From Yamagishiella unicocca (lineage: Eukaryota; Chlorophyta; Chlorophyceae; Chlamydomonadales; Volvocaceae), in NCBI GenBank assembly GCA_003116995.1, contig BDSL01000059.1, forward strand, positions 124,001 to 188,000: a DNA stretch of 64,000 bases, read 5' to 3'. The notes under the pieces are model-generated. The model was not told the origin of the DNA. It saw only the letters and a list, made by a program, of their open reading frames with translations, and ran no database searches. Made by a program: the position numbers and the translations under genes. This document shows positions 23,101-33,669 of the stretch, piece after piece (positions within the stretch are counted from its first letter, which is position 1; every line of letters starts with the position of its first letter).

Positions 23101-26100
23101 ACCGGTTACTCGACATGGGACCAGGCTGAGGTGGGTTACAGGAAAGAACCGGTTACTCGACATGGGACCAGGCTGAGGTGTGTATGTTTGTGGGGGGGAG
23201 TGGTAAAGGATAGCCCGCGAATCCACGGCCGACACGCCGACGGCCGGTGGGGGGAAGGGAGGAGCTCCGTTTCCCGGAGGGGGGTGGGGGTGGGGAGCTC
23301 CAGGGGGGGGAGGGGCCGCGGTGTGTTTTGCTGGGGCGGCAGCGGCGGCGGCGGCGGCAGCTCCTTCAATTGTTGCGCTCCTCAGTCGTGCACGTGTCGG
23401 CAGGGGGACGGGGGACTTGGTCCGCGCTGTTGCGGTCATGAGGTTAGGGTTTAGTGTTGAGAGGTGCGCTGACCCAGGTCGTACCGTCTCGCCCCGCCAA
23501 AACCCAGGATGTCCATGAAAGCGGCCGTGGATGCCCGGATTTATTTTATACCCTGCCCCCGCCCCCTCCCCCCCCCCCCTCAGTCGCAAGTTCGATGTGG
23601 TGGTCATCGACGAGGCGGCCCAGGCGGTCGAGCCCTCCACTCTGGTGCCGCTCGTCATGGGGTGCAAGCAGGTGGGCGCGGGAGAGGGGGGGGTGGCAAG
23701 GGACAAAAACACCGGGCTTCATGGGCAGCGCTACTGCCGTGGATTTGACTAGGGGTGTCCGCGCGTGTGCGTGGGCAGGGGGTAGGGAGAGGCTCTGGAC
23801 GCTGAGATAGCTGTAGCATGGCGTGCTCGCTCTGGCAATCCTAAAACCCTATAACCCTAAGCGTCTTCCACCCTCCTTTCCGCCCCATCCCTTCTCCTCC
23901 CCCGAAGGTGTATTTGGTGGGTGACCCGGTGCAGCTGCCCGCCACCGTCATCGCCACTCGGGCGGTGGAGCAGGGCTACGACTGCTCCCTCTTCAAGCGG
24001 CTGCAGGTGGGCTGGCGTGGGGGGAGGGGGGGAAGGGAGCAGCGGTGTGTGTTTCGTGTGGGGCCCCTGCGTATGGCACGACATCGCTTTTTGCGGTTAT
24101 TGTGAATTTCAGCCACGCGTTCCGTGATTTGCGCCGTACATCTTGTGCGGCTAGTGTCTGCACGCGACTTGCTCCCCTCGTGCCCCAAAACCCCTCCCCC
24201 CCCCGCTTCCCCGCTCCCCCCCTTCCGGCCCCGAAACCAGACCGCGGGCTACCCGGTCACCATCCTGAACACGCAGTACCGGATGCACCCCGACATCTCC
24301 TCCTTCCCCTCCCTGGAGTTCTACCAGGGCCGCCTGCTCAACGGCGAGGTGGGTAGCGTAGTGCACGCCGCGTGTGTGTTTTGTCACGTGACGAGCAGCC
24401 CTGCCACTCACTTTTCTCCAGCGCCGCCCTTCCGACCTCCCGCGAATGTCGCCACATCGTCGAGTCCTTCAACGGTTTCCGTGGTTTGACAGACCCCCCG
24501 CCCCCCTCCCTCCGTGTCCCAAAGCAAACGGTTTCTCTCCTTCGTACACGGGTTTTCCTCGCGCCCCCCCGCTTCCTCACCCCCGGAACCTCACCGCCGC
24601 CGCCCCTGCCCCCTCGTCCCCTCGCCCCGCAGGGAGTTGTGGAGGAGACCACGCAGGCCTGGCACTCGCAACCCGCCTTCGGTCCCTTCGCCTTCTACGA
24701 TGTGGCGGGCCGCGAGTCGACACCGCCGGGGGGGGCTTCCATCATGAACAAGGTGCTGCCTTGCGCACCGGGGGTCGGGGGTTGGGGGCGGAGGGGGGGT
24801 TGGGTGGGTTTTGCAGGGTTTGGGTTGGGTTGGGTGTGGTGGTGCGGAACGCGGCTGGCCATCTGAGGATCCAAGCCAACGGTGAAACAAACAAAACACA
24901 AACACGCAGCGATGAAATAAAACACGCGGTGATACATGTTAACGCAAGCAGCGAGAACGGACCCTTCGGGACGGCCTTTGTTTCCCGCGCGCGTGTGCGA
25001 GGACCCCCAAACCCCAGTACGGCACTCCCCCCGAAGCACACTTTCCTACGCTCCGAAACCGCAGGCCGAGGCCCACATGGTCCTCGTGGTGTACCGGGAG
25101 CTGGTGCACGCCTACCCGCAGCTGCGGCGTACGGCAAGCGTTGCCGTCATCTCGCCGTACAAGGCGCAGGTGCGCGGTGCCGGCGGGGCGGAATGGGGTT
25201 GGGCGGGGTTGGGTGGGGTTGGGCGGGGTGGTTTTGGAGGGGAGAGCGGCATCACGACTGGCTGGCTTTACAACAGGATATTTTCATTTCCCTTCGGAGT
25301 TTACCCACCATCACTTTCCTTTCCCACCTGCCAGCTCCACGGCCTCCTCCCCAACCCCCCCGTCCCGCCCCGCCCCTCTCCAACTGCAGGTGAAGCTGCT
25401 CCGCGACTCCTTCCGTACGGCACTGGGGGAGGAGGCGGCTCGCCTGGTGGACATCAACACCATCGACGGCTTCCAGGTGCGACGGGGGGCGTGGCGAGGT
25501 GACCCGTGGGTCCTGGAAACACTCGTCTCTGTCTAACAGATAGAGACATGTGAAAAAAAAGTAGGAGCGAAGGTTTTGAAGAAACACGCGCTTTGGATCA
25601 GGCGGGTGGGCGGGTGGGTGGGTGGGTGTTGGAGGGTTCAAGGCTGGGTGCAGGGGCGGGGCGGTGTATGGATGCGGCTTCGGGCGACGAGTGCCCTATC
25701 CGGCAATTGGGCACACCGGTAGATTTGCCTGGGTTGCGTGCCCCCCCAACCCCTCCCCTCCCACAACCCCCTCCCCCAATCTGGTCCCCTCCCCAAACCC
25801 CTCCCCCAATCTGGTCCCCAAACCCCTCCCCCAATCTGGTCCCCAAACCCCTCCCCCAATCTGGTCCCCAAACCCCTCCCCAATCTGGTCCCCAAACCCC
25901 TCCCCCAATCTGGTCCCCAAACCCCTCCCCCAATCTGGTCCCCAAACCTCCTCCCCCCCCCCGACCTCCTCCCCCCCCTTGCCCACCCCCCAGGGTCGCG
26001 AGAAGGACATCTGCATCTTCTCCGCCGTACGCTCGCCAGCAACCCCCAAGAAGGGAGGCCGCAAAGCAGGTGGGCCTCTGCGGGTGTACGGCCGCAGGGC

Positions 26101-28111
26101 CCGACAGGGATTGAGGGGGCGGTCCGCTCCAGGGGAGGCCGGGGCATGCTCCATGCCAACATGCCGAAACCCCACTTCCCCCCAGTCTCCTCCACCCACC
26201 CACACCTACCCCTTCCTGTTACACGGGCTGTCCTCAACCCCTACCTACATCCACCAGTTATCTCTGCTGCACACCCCATACACACCCGTACACACCCGTA
26301 CACACCCGTACACACCCGTACACGTCCCCCACCCCCGCCCCCGCCAGGCATTGGCTTCGTGGCCGACGAGCGGCGCATCAACGTGGGCCTTACGCGGGCC
26401 CGCTGCAGCCTCATCGTCATCGGCAACATCAGGGCCCTGCAGGTGCCGTGCGCGGGGGGGGGGGAGTTGCAAGCGGGAATGGGGGGATTGCAAAAAAGAC
26501 CCCGGGGAGTGATGACCCGGTTACACGACACAGGAAACCGGGCGGTGTGCGTTTGGCAAGACCCGGGTGGGGGGAAGGGCGCGCTACGGCGCAGGTGCCG
26601 CCGCTGCTTCTCCCTGGAAGGCTCCAAGCCACTGCTACTGGTTCCCCCTCCCCCTCCCCTCCGTCTCCCCACATCCTCGTTGCCGTTATCAACGTTATCA
26701 ATGTTATCGTACCACCGCAATCCCTTCCGGCCCTTCCGCCGACACACGTATCCTCCAATCCACACACACACATACACGCACAGCCTCCTCCTGCTGCTGC
26801 GCGTCCACAAACTATTCGCCGGTTAGTTTCTGCCCTCCGTTTCGTTTCTTGTGTAACCCGGCCGTCTCACGATCTCAGCCCTTCCCCCTCGTCCTCCTGC
26901 GCCGCCTGTCCCTCCCCGCGCCCCAGGTTGACGGCCACTGGGCCAACCTGATCCACTCGGCCGTCACCCGCCGCTGCCTCTACCGCCCCAAGCCGCCGTA
27001 CGCGGACTGGATGGCGGGCGTGCTGGCGGGATCCGTGGCGGGCCGAGTGGAGCCGACCGCGCAGGAGATGGCGGCGCTGGAGAAGGTGTGCCGGGGGAGA
27101 GGGGGGCGTAAGGAGCCGGTTACACGGCATGGGTAGCGCAGCTGGCGTGTTCGCGGGGGGTGGGTTAGACTGCGGCCTGCTCCAGGGAGGGGACCTGGCC
27201 GCGGGCGGCCAAACGAGGCGCTCACGGGCGGCCGCTCGACTTCCTCCCTCACCCCCCGCCCCCAGGGCTTCCCTGAACCAATTCCTCAAGCATGCGACTC
27301 CAAATGAGTGTACCCAACGCCTCCTAATACCCAACGTCTCCTAATTAGTGTTACTACATATCAGTGCCGACCGACGGGTTTCCTCTCATGCCCGCTGTGC
27401 TTCCCAAGCCACCAGTACGATGCAGTGGCATGTGGCATTACCCGTCTCGCCCGTACATCTCAGGGGGGTTGGTAACGGAGCCACGCAACACCCCGCGCTG
27501 ATCCGCCCCTTCCCGCCCCCCCCCTCCTCCGTCTTATACACCCCTCCCCCGTCTATCTGCAGGTCCGAGCCCGCGCCGCCAAGAAGGCCGCCGATGCTGG
27601 CGCCAAGGCGGGGGAGTACGCGTCTATGGACGCCAAGGGCGAGCTGGAAATGGACGAGCAGGACGAGCAGGACGAGCAGGGCGGCGGCGGCCGGCGCGGG
27701 CTGGAAAACCCCGGCGTCGACGAGGGGGCGCTGGGGCGTGGGTTGGAGGAGGAGGAGGAGGAGGAAGGTGAGGGGCGCGTGGGGAGGGAGGGGAAGGGGT
27801 GGGTGGGTGGTCGCGTAGCGTGCCAGGGGTGGTGGATGCGTGGTCGTGTGTGTTTCGGTCCTGGTTCCAGGTTTACTGATGCCCGAGGCGGCGCGGCGAG
27901 TGCCCTTGACCCCCTTGGCCCCGACCCGCGCGCGTGTGTTGCTGCAGACGACAAGCCGGTGCAGCTGGACGCCTCGGCGGCCATCACCGCGGACCAGCTG
28001 GCGGCGGCGGCGGAGGGCGGCGGCGGCGGCGGCGGCGCGAAGCGCAAGGCGCCCGACGGCGGCGACGGTGACGGGGCGGAGGGGCAAGCCGCCAAGCGCG
28101 CCAGGGGGTAG
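17193..28111 (+). CDS. SEN1: SEN1/MAGATAMA3-type superfamily 1 RNA/DNA helicase
   Basis: Exons: 17193-17336, 18049-18168, 18396-18431, 18927-18989, 19145-19207, 19440-19495, 19849-19991, 20325-20413, 20553-20603, 21032-21161, 21487-21645, 21996-22125, 22471-22612, 22959-23083, 23584-23671, 23908-24006, 24241-24348, 24633-24752, 25065-25169, 25390-25476, 25994-26069, 26348-26442, 26927-27085, 27563-27767, 27948-28111. All phases agree, giving 918 residues. The N-terminus (RHVPQTFASVK, EYQSIMEPLLLEE) matches the plant MAA3/SEN1 stalk. Helicase motifs: GPPGTGKT (256-263), CAPSNSALDEIV, VVIDEAAQAVEP (DEAAQ 493-497), LVGDPVQLP, NTQYRMHPDIS, TIDGFQGREKDI, VGLTRARCSLIVIGN (725-739). The tail is acidic and Gly-rich with basic KRK and KRAR stretches, likely nuclear signals. 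Sen1/senataxin unwinds RNA:DNA hybrids and helps terminate transcription in the nucleus. Exon 4 seems to use a GC donor (GAG|GCGAGT). Confidence 0.92.
17505..17632 (+). repeat. purine microsatellite (GGAAGGGGA)n
   Basis: Repeated GGGAGGGAAG units in intron 1 of the SEN1-like gene, followed by a GGTTGGAGCCGGGGT tetramer array to about 17735. Confidence 0.8.
19595..19688 (+). repeat. 23-bp tandem repeat, 4 copies
   Basis: AGGTGGTCTGGACACTGCGA heads each unit, period 23, in the intron after exon 19440-19495 of the SEN1-like gene. Confidence 0.9.
20609..20652 (+). repeat. GGATCT hexamer array
   Basis: About seven GGATCT units in the intron after exon 20553-20603, just upstream of the Walker A exon. 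Confidence 0.9.
23075..23177 (+). repeat. 47-bp tandem duplication across a splice donor
   Basis: CAGGCTGAGGTGGGTTACAG starts at 23075 and 23122, and its first part again at 23169 (period 47). The first copy holds the end of exon 22959-23083 and its donor GAG|GTGGGT, so the donor exists three times. Only the first donor keeps the reading frame. Confidence 0.9.
25795..25955 (+). repeat. 25-bp tandem repeat in an intron
   Basis: Six or seven copies of CCCCTCCCCCAATCTGGTCC plus CCAAA, period 25 with one shortened copy, in the intron between 25476 and 25994 of the SEN1-like gene. Confidence 0.9.
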
Positions 28112-28425
28112 TCAGGGGATAGTGTGCCCCCCGCCGGTCGGGTCGGGGGTCTCAGGGAGCGCCGCAACCCCCGCAGCAGGCTGTGGTGTGTTTTGTGGTG
28201 TGTGGTGTGGTGCGATGTGTGGTGTGGTGTGTTTTGCGGTGTGGTGTGTTTTGTGGTGTGCGTTCGTGGGTGAGGGGGAAGTGGACGTGAGGTGTCGTAC
28301 AAGGTGATGTCCCGCCGGCAGGTGCGGTGATTGCGCCGGGGCACCGGGGGACGTATCCGCGCTACGCCGCTATCGTCCACGTCTTATTGTGATGGCAGAC
28401 ATCGCCTAAGCCCACCCCCTTGTGT

Positions 28426-28430
28426 TGTAA
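28426..28430 (+). terminator. candidate poly(A) signal TGTAA (SEN1-like gene)
   Basis: TGTAA 315 bases after the TAG at 28111. Confidence 0.45.
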
Positions 28431-28968
28431 TAATGGGGAAGCCAATGCTTAGTCCTTAGTGGCAAGGGCGGCGGCGGCCCGTCTCGGGAGGACCTGTCCC
28501 CCCGCGGCCCGTACGCACGTGTGCCGTCGCAGCGAGCCAGACGCTGTAGAAGCGTGTAGGAGCACGTGTGTTGGCAGCAATGATTTGCTGTTGTATGGCA
28601 GGAAGAGATGCAGCCCCCCGAGGAGGAGGCTCCCCTCTCCTCCGCAGCTGCCAGCTGGCGTTCCGGCGTCCTGGAGGGCCGCTGCTGGCGGCCCGGGGCC
28701 CCTTTTGCCGTCGACAGTGTAGTTACGCAGCACCCAAGTGTGCCGTGCGGTGGGTTAGATGCGGTAGCGGCGAGGCGCGCGGTGTCTCGGTGGCCGTGAT
28801 GATGATGATGGTGGTGGTGGGGATGATGGTGGTTGTGGTGGTCTCACTAGCTCCTGGTGTCATGGCGCGGGTGAAGGCGGTTCAGTGCGCTAGGCGCGCT
28901 ACACCCACCCACCCTCAGCCTCTGCCCAACCGTCCGTTACTCCACCTCTGTCATCTGGTCGATGACCT
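28431..28968. other. intergenic DNA without a recognised gene
   Basis: Short open frames on both strands but no motif or splice support. Contains a small GATGATG/GGTGGTGG run near 28797-28850. Confidence 0.4.
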
Positions 28969-29272
28969 AACCTAACTCGACCTAGCTGGCTGGCTGGCTA
29001 GCTGGCAAAGCTAACCTAACTCGACCTAGCTGGCTGGCTGGCTAGCTGGCAAAGCTAACCTAACTCGACCTAGCTGGCTGGCTGGCTAGCTGGCAAAGCT
29101 AACCTAACTCGACCTAGCTGGCTGGCTGGCTAGCTGGCAAAGCTAACCTAACTCGACCTAGCTGGCTGGCTGGCTAGCTGGCAAAGCTAACCTAACTCGA
29201 CCTAGCTGGCTGGCTGGCTAGCTGGCAAAGCTAACCTAACTCGACCTAGCTGGCTGGCTAGCTGGCTAGGAA
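28969..29272 (+). repeat. 44-bp minisatellite, about 6.5 copies
   Basis: Units begin CTAACCTAACTCGACCTAGC and continue with TGGC tetramers to GGCAAAG. The period is 44 (AAAG ends at 29010, 29054, 29098). The last copy is shortened. Confidence 0.95.
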
Positions 29273-31119
29273 CACCTGCAGACGGGGAAGCGAACCCACG
29301 TCGCTGTGGGCCGGCTGATGTAGCGGACTGGCCGCTGCACGCTGTGTACGTCAAGGCGACCGCGATCGTACCAGGGCTGCCGTACTTCAGGGGGTCCAGA
29401 CGATCCGACACGGCAACCAAGTTTTCCAGAACTTACAACCGCCGCACCTCCCCCCAGCCGGCTAGCAGCTTGGTTTGCTTCACCCCCCGGCGCCCGGACG
29501 AATGTCGGTATGTACACGTGTATGTGCAGTCACGGTTCTCGACGTTAACCGCGACAATTTATTAACAACTAGTCGGTCCAGCTTCTTAAGCCTGATGTTG
29601 TGTACGGCAGATGACAGCCGCCTCCCAGCACCTCCCAGCTTTCACCGCATCTACACGACGGGCGCCGGGCGACCCTACCGAGCCCCCACACCGCCCTTCA
29701 GCCGCACGGGCATGACCCAGCATGACCAACCAATGTGCATCCATGGAGACCATCATCATCATCACCACCATCGTCATCACCATCATCATCATCACCAGCA
29801 TCATCATAGGGTTCTTTGTCATGTTCGCAGGGCGACGGCAGCACCTGCCCTCGCTCCCTGCCCATCATGCCGCACTCACCCACGCCGCCGGCAACGCACC
29901 TTCGATCCCACCCCCATCCGCCCGAAGCGACGCCGCCGCCGGAACACACACCCGGCCAAGCGCGCCCTCCGTGCTCCGACGAAGGCGAACCGCAAAACGC
30001 CATAGCCGAGTCCCCCACCCCACCAGCCCACTCACCCGGTCACTGGCCGCCTGCCCATTCACCATCATACACGCCTCTCGCCCGCCCTAGCGCAGCAAGC
30101 AACGCCAATGCCCCTCGACCACCCCACTCCTAGCGGATTCTCCTTAAAACCCACCCCAGCTGACCATGGTAGCGGGGCCAATACCGACAGCATGGTGATC
30201 CACAGCGGTGGCCCCACGGGGGCAGGAGGCTGCCTGCGCTGGCGGGTCCAGACTCCGGTGGCTTCCAGGCTCCGGTGAATCAACCAGGGATTCCAGCCCC
30301 GGTGGGGCGGAGCGAGGTCAGCCAGGCCGCACCCTGGGGACTCTTGCCTTGGAGGCCATCGGTGGAGACCGGGGTGGTGCGGCAGTAGCGGCAGGTGTCG
30401 GTACCGCTGGGGGGCGTGGGGGCTGCCGGGCGGTTGGGGCAACGGCCCTGGCGGGGGACCAGGACCGGAACCGGAGCCTCGGCGTGTTATGCGTGGGTTG
30501 GAGGCTGACAGTCTTGCTGGTGGCATGTGGGTTATGAGGGGAAACTCCACCCGGGGGGCTCCGTGGGCTGATATCGGGTGTCCCCCGCCTGGCGGTGCAA
30601 GGTATCCCGACATCGCTGGGGGGACGGTGTCGCCGACCTCGCCACCTCCAGCAGCCCCCCATGCGCCTGGGCAGCCTCTTCCACATCGCCTCGGGGATCC
30701 TCATCACGGGCCGAGCGGACCCTCACCGCGGGCCGGACTTTCATCACGGGGCCCGCATTAGCCAGGGAAGGCGGGGTGGGGCGACCGCACTGGCGTAGGC
30801 TGCGCCTTGTACGGCGCTGGTGGTAGATGTGCGGAGGTGGGGGCAGGTGCTGTGGTGTGGCGTGTGGCTGGCTGTGGCGTCCAGGGAGGGGTCACGTGTC
30901 GCGTCAGGTAGGAGCGCGCACCGGAGCCGACAGCAGTCGGCGTAACAGCTCCAGTGGACAGGCGTGGACTGAGCGATTGGGCCTTCTTGGCCTGGCTTGG
31001 GTGCGCGGTGCACAGGACACAGGTTTGTTATGGTACGCCCCAGACGGGGCGTCAAGACACCATGTCGCCGCCGCGCCAATCGTCCCTCGTCCGCCGCGAT
31101 GCTGAGCTGCGAGCCGCGC
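29273..31119. other. intergenic DNA; nothing recognised except a CAT/CAC tract
   Basis: Apparent frames are Pro/Gly-rich or driven by the trinucleotide tract and lack family signals. The right end should contain the 3' UTR of the minus-strand DSS1 gene. Confidence 0.4.
29747..29814 (+). repeat. CAT/CAC trinucleotide microsatellite
   Basis: A nearly pure run of CATCATCAC-type units, which would read as poly-His or poly-Ile in two frames. Confidence 0.9.
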
Positions 31120-31434
31120 TTACTGCTGAGCCTGCTGCTGGGGCGCCTGCGTCGCGGTCGGCAGGTGCGCGCGCAGCTGCTGTCCCACGGGGTCATCGAG
31201 GCTGTCATCGTCCCAGGTCTTGTCCCACAGCTCCTTTTTCCTCAAGTCCTCCTGCAGAGTGTATAGGTCGCGATCGCGATAGCATAAATGGGCGTGGTCA
31301 CCTGCAGGCGTAAGCTACCGCACGAAGTACTGATCCCAACGCACCATGGTCGGTTCCCAATCCTCCTGCTGAAATTCTTCAAACTCGTCGTCCTCCTCCA
31401 GCGCAACAGTGCCCTTCTTTGCGGGATCTGCCAT
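31120..31434 (-). CDS. DSS1: DSS1/SEM1 26S proteasome lid subunit
   Basis: Two exons, 31434-31345 and 31251-31120, with donor ATG|GTGCGT and acceptor CTGCAG, encode 72 residues. The protein has the two acidic blocks that define the family: LEEDDEFEEFQQEDW (residues 12-26) and DKTWDDDSLDDPVGQQLRAHL (about 40-60), matching the WDDDNVEDDFSNQLRAEL block of animal and plant DSS1. DSS1 is a disordered acidic peptide that holds the proteasome lid together and also serves BRCA2-type recombination and mRNA export complexes. The spacer between blocks is shorter than in animals, and the protein ends in a Gln/Pro-rich tail (APQQQAQQ) in place of the usual short basic end. The intron is 93 bases. Both exons are too short to show as long open frames. 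Alternative donors all run into a stop. Confidence 0.88.
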
Positions 31435-33669
31435 CCGTGATAAGCTGGTTATATAACAGATGCTCAAGGGCAGCTGTACCAGTATCCTTGATATCCTACG
31501 ATGTTACCAGTCAAATAATTTAAGGAAATGCATTTTTTTAAACGAGGCAGAAACTATGAGCCGGTACGTCAATTTCAAATCGGTCCCCTAGAATGTCGTG
31601 CTGTCGTGCAAGCCCGCTGCCTGGCATTGCAGCTGGCTGTGGGATGTTTGCCTTGATCCCTCCTACCCCGATGCGAAGAAGTATCTGCTACGATCAAGGG
31701 TACCAATATACCAAATGATCGTTTCCAACCCACTGGCATGGGGGCGTGTCGCTGACAGCACTGAAAGGAAATCACCCACCATAGCTAGTCTGCGCAATGC
31801 AGTAGTAACAACACGGCAAGCTTGGCTGCTGCGTGTCATGGCCACCAATGACAAACTCTAGTACCTGGAAGAGGGCGGTTTGCCGGGGTTGTCTTATGTA
31901 AGTGACCACCCTGCATGCTGTCGGACGGCCGCTGCATGCTGCCGTGTGGGTGCGCCAGAAAGCCAACCCCTGCATCACTCGTACGGCATGCCCGCCATAC
32001 CCCACACACACTAGCGCCACGATGCCTCATCCGGCGGCGAATTCCATCTGTCCCTTCATTTGCGTTTATTACACTGACGGGGGCGGGAGCGGGCGTGTGG
32101 GAGCAGCTTAACGGTGTAGATGTAAGACGACATTAAGACGAGCAAATGTATTAAAGCCGTACGACGTGACGTTCTGGCGCACAGCACCACGGGTCACTAT
32201 TGGTTTGACCGGGTCGCTGTCTGGTGGTGGTCCTGGTGGCGTATACGGTGGTGGTGATGGCGGTGCAGTGCATTTCCTGCCATTGGCGCATGGGCGCACT
32301 GGGCCACGTCGGTGCGCAGACAGGATGTAATTCGGATCCTGGCTACCTGCACATGCAGTGCAAGATGCTGAGACGGCTGCTGTGGTGGGGTGGTTGTGTC
32401 TGTCCGGTGGGGTGGCTGTGGCTGGGCTCTGCTGGGCTGAGCCTGCTGAGAAGGGTACAGCAATGCCTATCTCGCGAGGATGCGGCAGTAGCCGTTTACG
32501 GTCCTTCTTGCGCGGCGGGTTGGTTTGACCTGTCATGCATCCATGTGCGCAATACTTGGCAGGGCAGGACGGGACATGGTTCCGGAGCGGGATCCCCCAT
32601 TTATTTCAGTGAAACAACTGACGCTGTGGTCGCAGGCTTGCTTGTTGCAAACCTAAATAATCTGAAAAGCTCATACAGACTAACGACGCCCGTTGTTTGT
32701 AAATAATTTGGAGGTAGGGCACTTCGTACGCGCCCCAGTGCCTTCCTGGCAACTTCTGGCTGCGTATAACCTTACGTGCTTGCTGGCTGCTGGTTGCAGG
32801 CTGCAAGGGATTCCACACAAGAGGAATAACGTTCGCAAAGGTCAGAATGCCTTGTGGGTGCGTTGGTACCAGTTTAGGTCGGCTCTGATATCATCTTCCT
32901 CTCCCGGGCAAGGTTTCGAACAGAACGTCCGCAACGGGAATGCGAGCGTAGTCAGTAAAATATCGACGTGCTGGAATAAATCGTTATAGACGCAACCGCG
33001 TCGCGGATAGCTGGCTAGGGCCCGCCATACTCGCGCAATGACCTAGTCGAAGCCAATACCTCCAGGAGCATGCCGCGCTGTTGCGGCAGCACGTAACAAG
33101 CACATATACATGTGTCAATTATCGAGCCGTCTTGAGTACACGTAAGGCAGGGGCCGACGTCTTGGGAAGCAACCACTGGATAATCTATCGCCCTACTCAA
33201 ATCCTGACGCAAACTCGGCAGCAACTGGAAATCCTCGTTAAAGACACTGAGATGCTTACAGCGAGCCATGAGGATAGGCATCGCCGCGCGTCCCAATTTT
33301 GCGAACGCGCCCCGGACCGTAAGCTAGCCTCGTCACCCGTTCGGAACCCGCAGTTAGCAGCCTATTGCCGTCGAACTAGACAGGGCTGTTTTTTACGTTG
33401 TATTAAGTGTAAGCCATAGTTTACGACTTACTTTGCTGTGTGTGCAACTGACAGGATTACCGACCTCCGTGTTGCTCAAGCGATTGCCACGGATAGTGCG
33501 CACCCTTCGCTGTCGTTATATATGCCAAACCCGATACATGTTTTTATATAATAACAGGTATCCACTTGCAATGACAGGCCTTTTTACGATGCCCAAACTG
33601 GCCGCTGCATATGACCTTCCAAGTACGTGAACTTCTCAGCAGCGGCCTTACCTTCGCACGGTATCATCA
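31435..33669. other. lower-GC intergenic DNA
   Basis: Between the divergent DSS1 gene and the large membrane protein gene, so it holds both promoters. No gene supported; frames are short and lack family signals. Confidence 0.5.

Noticed and set aside
29722..30090. Frames rich in Ile or His
   Set aside because: Generated by the CAT/CAC microsatellite; flanks show no coding signal.
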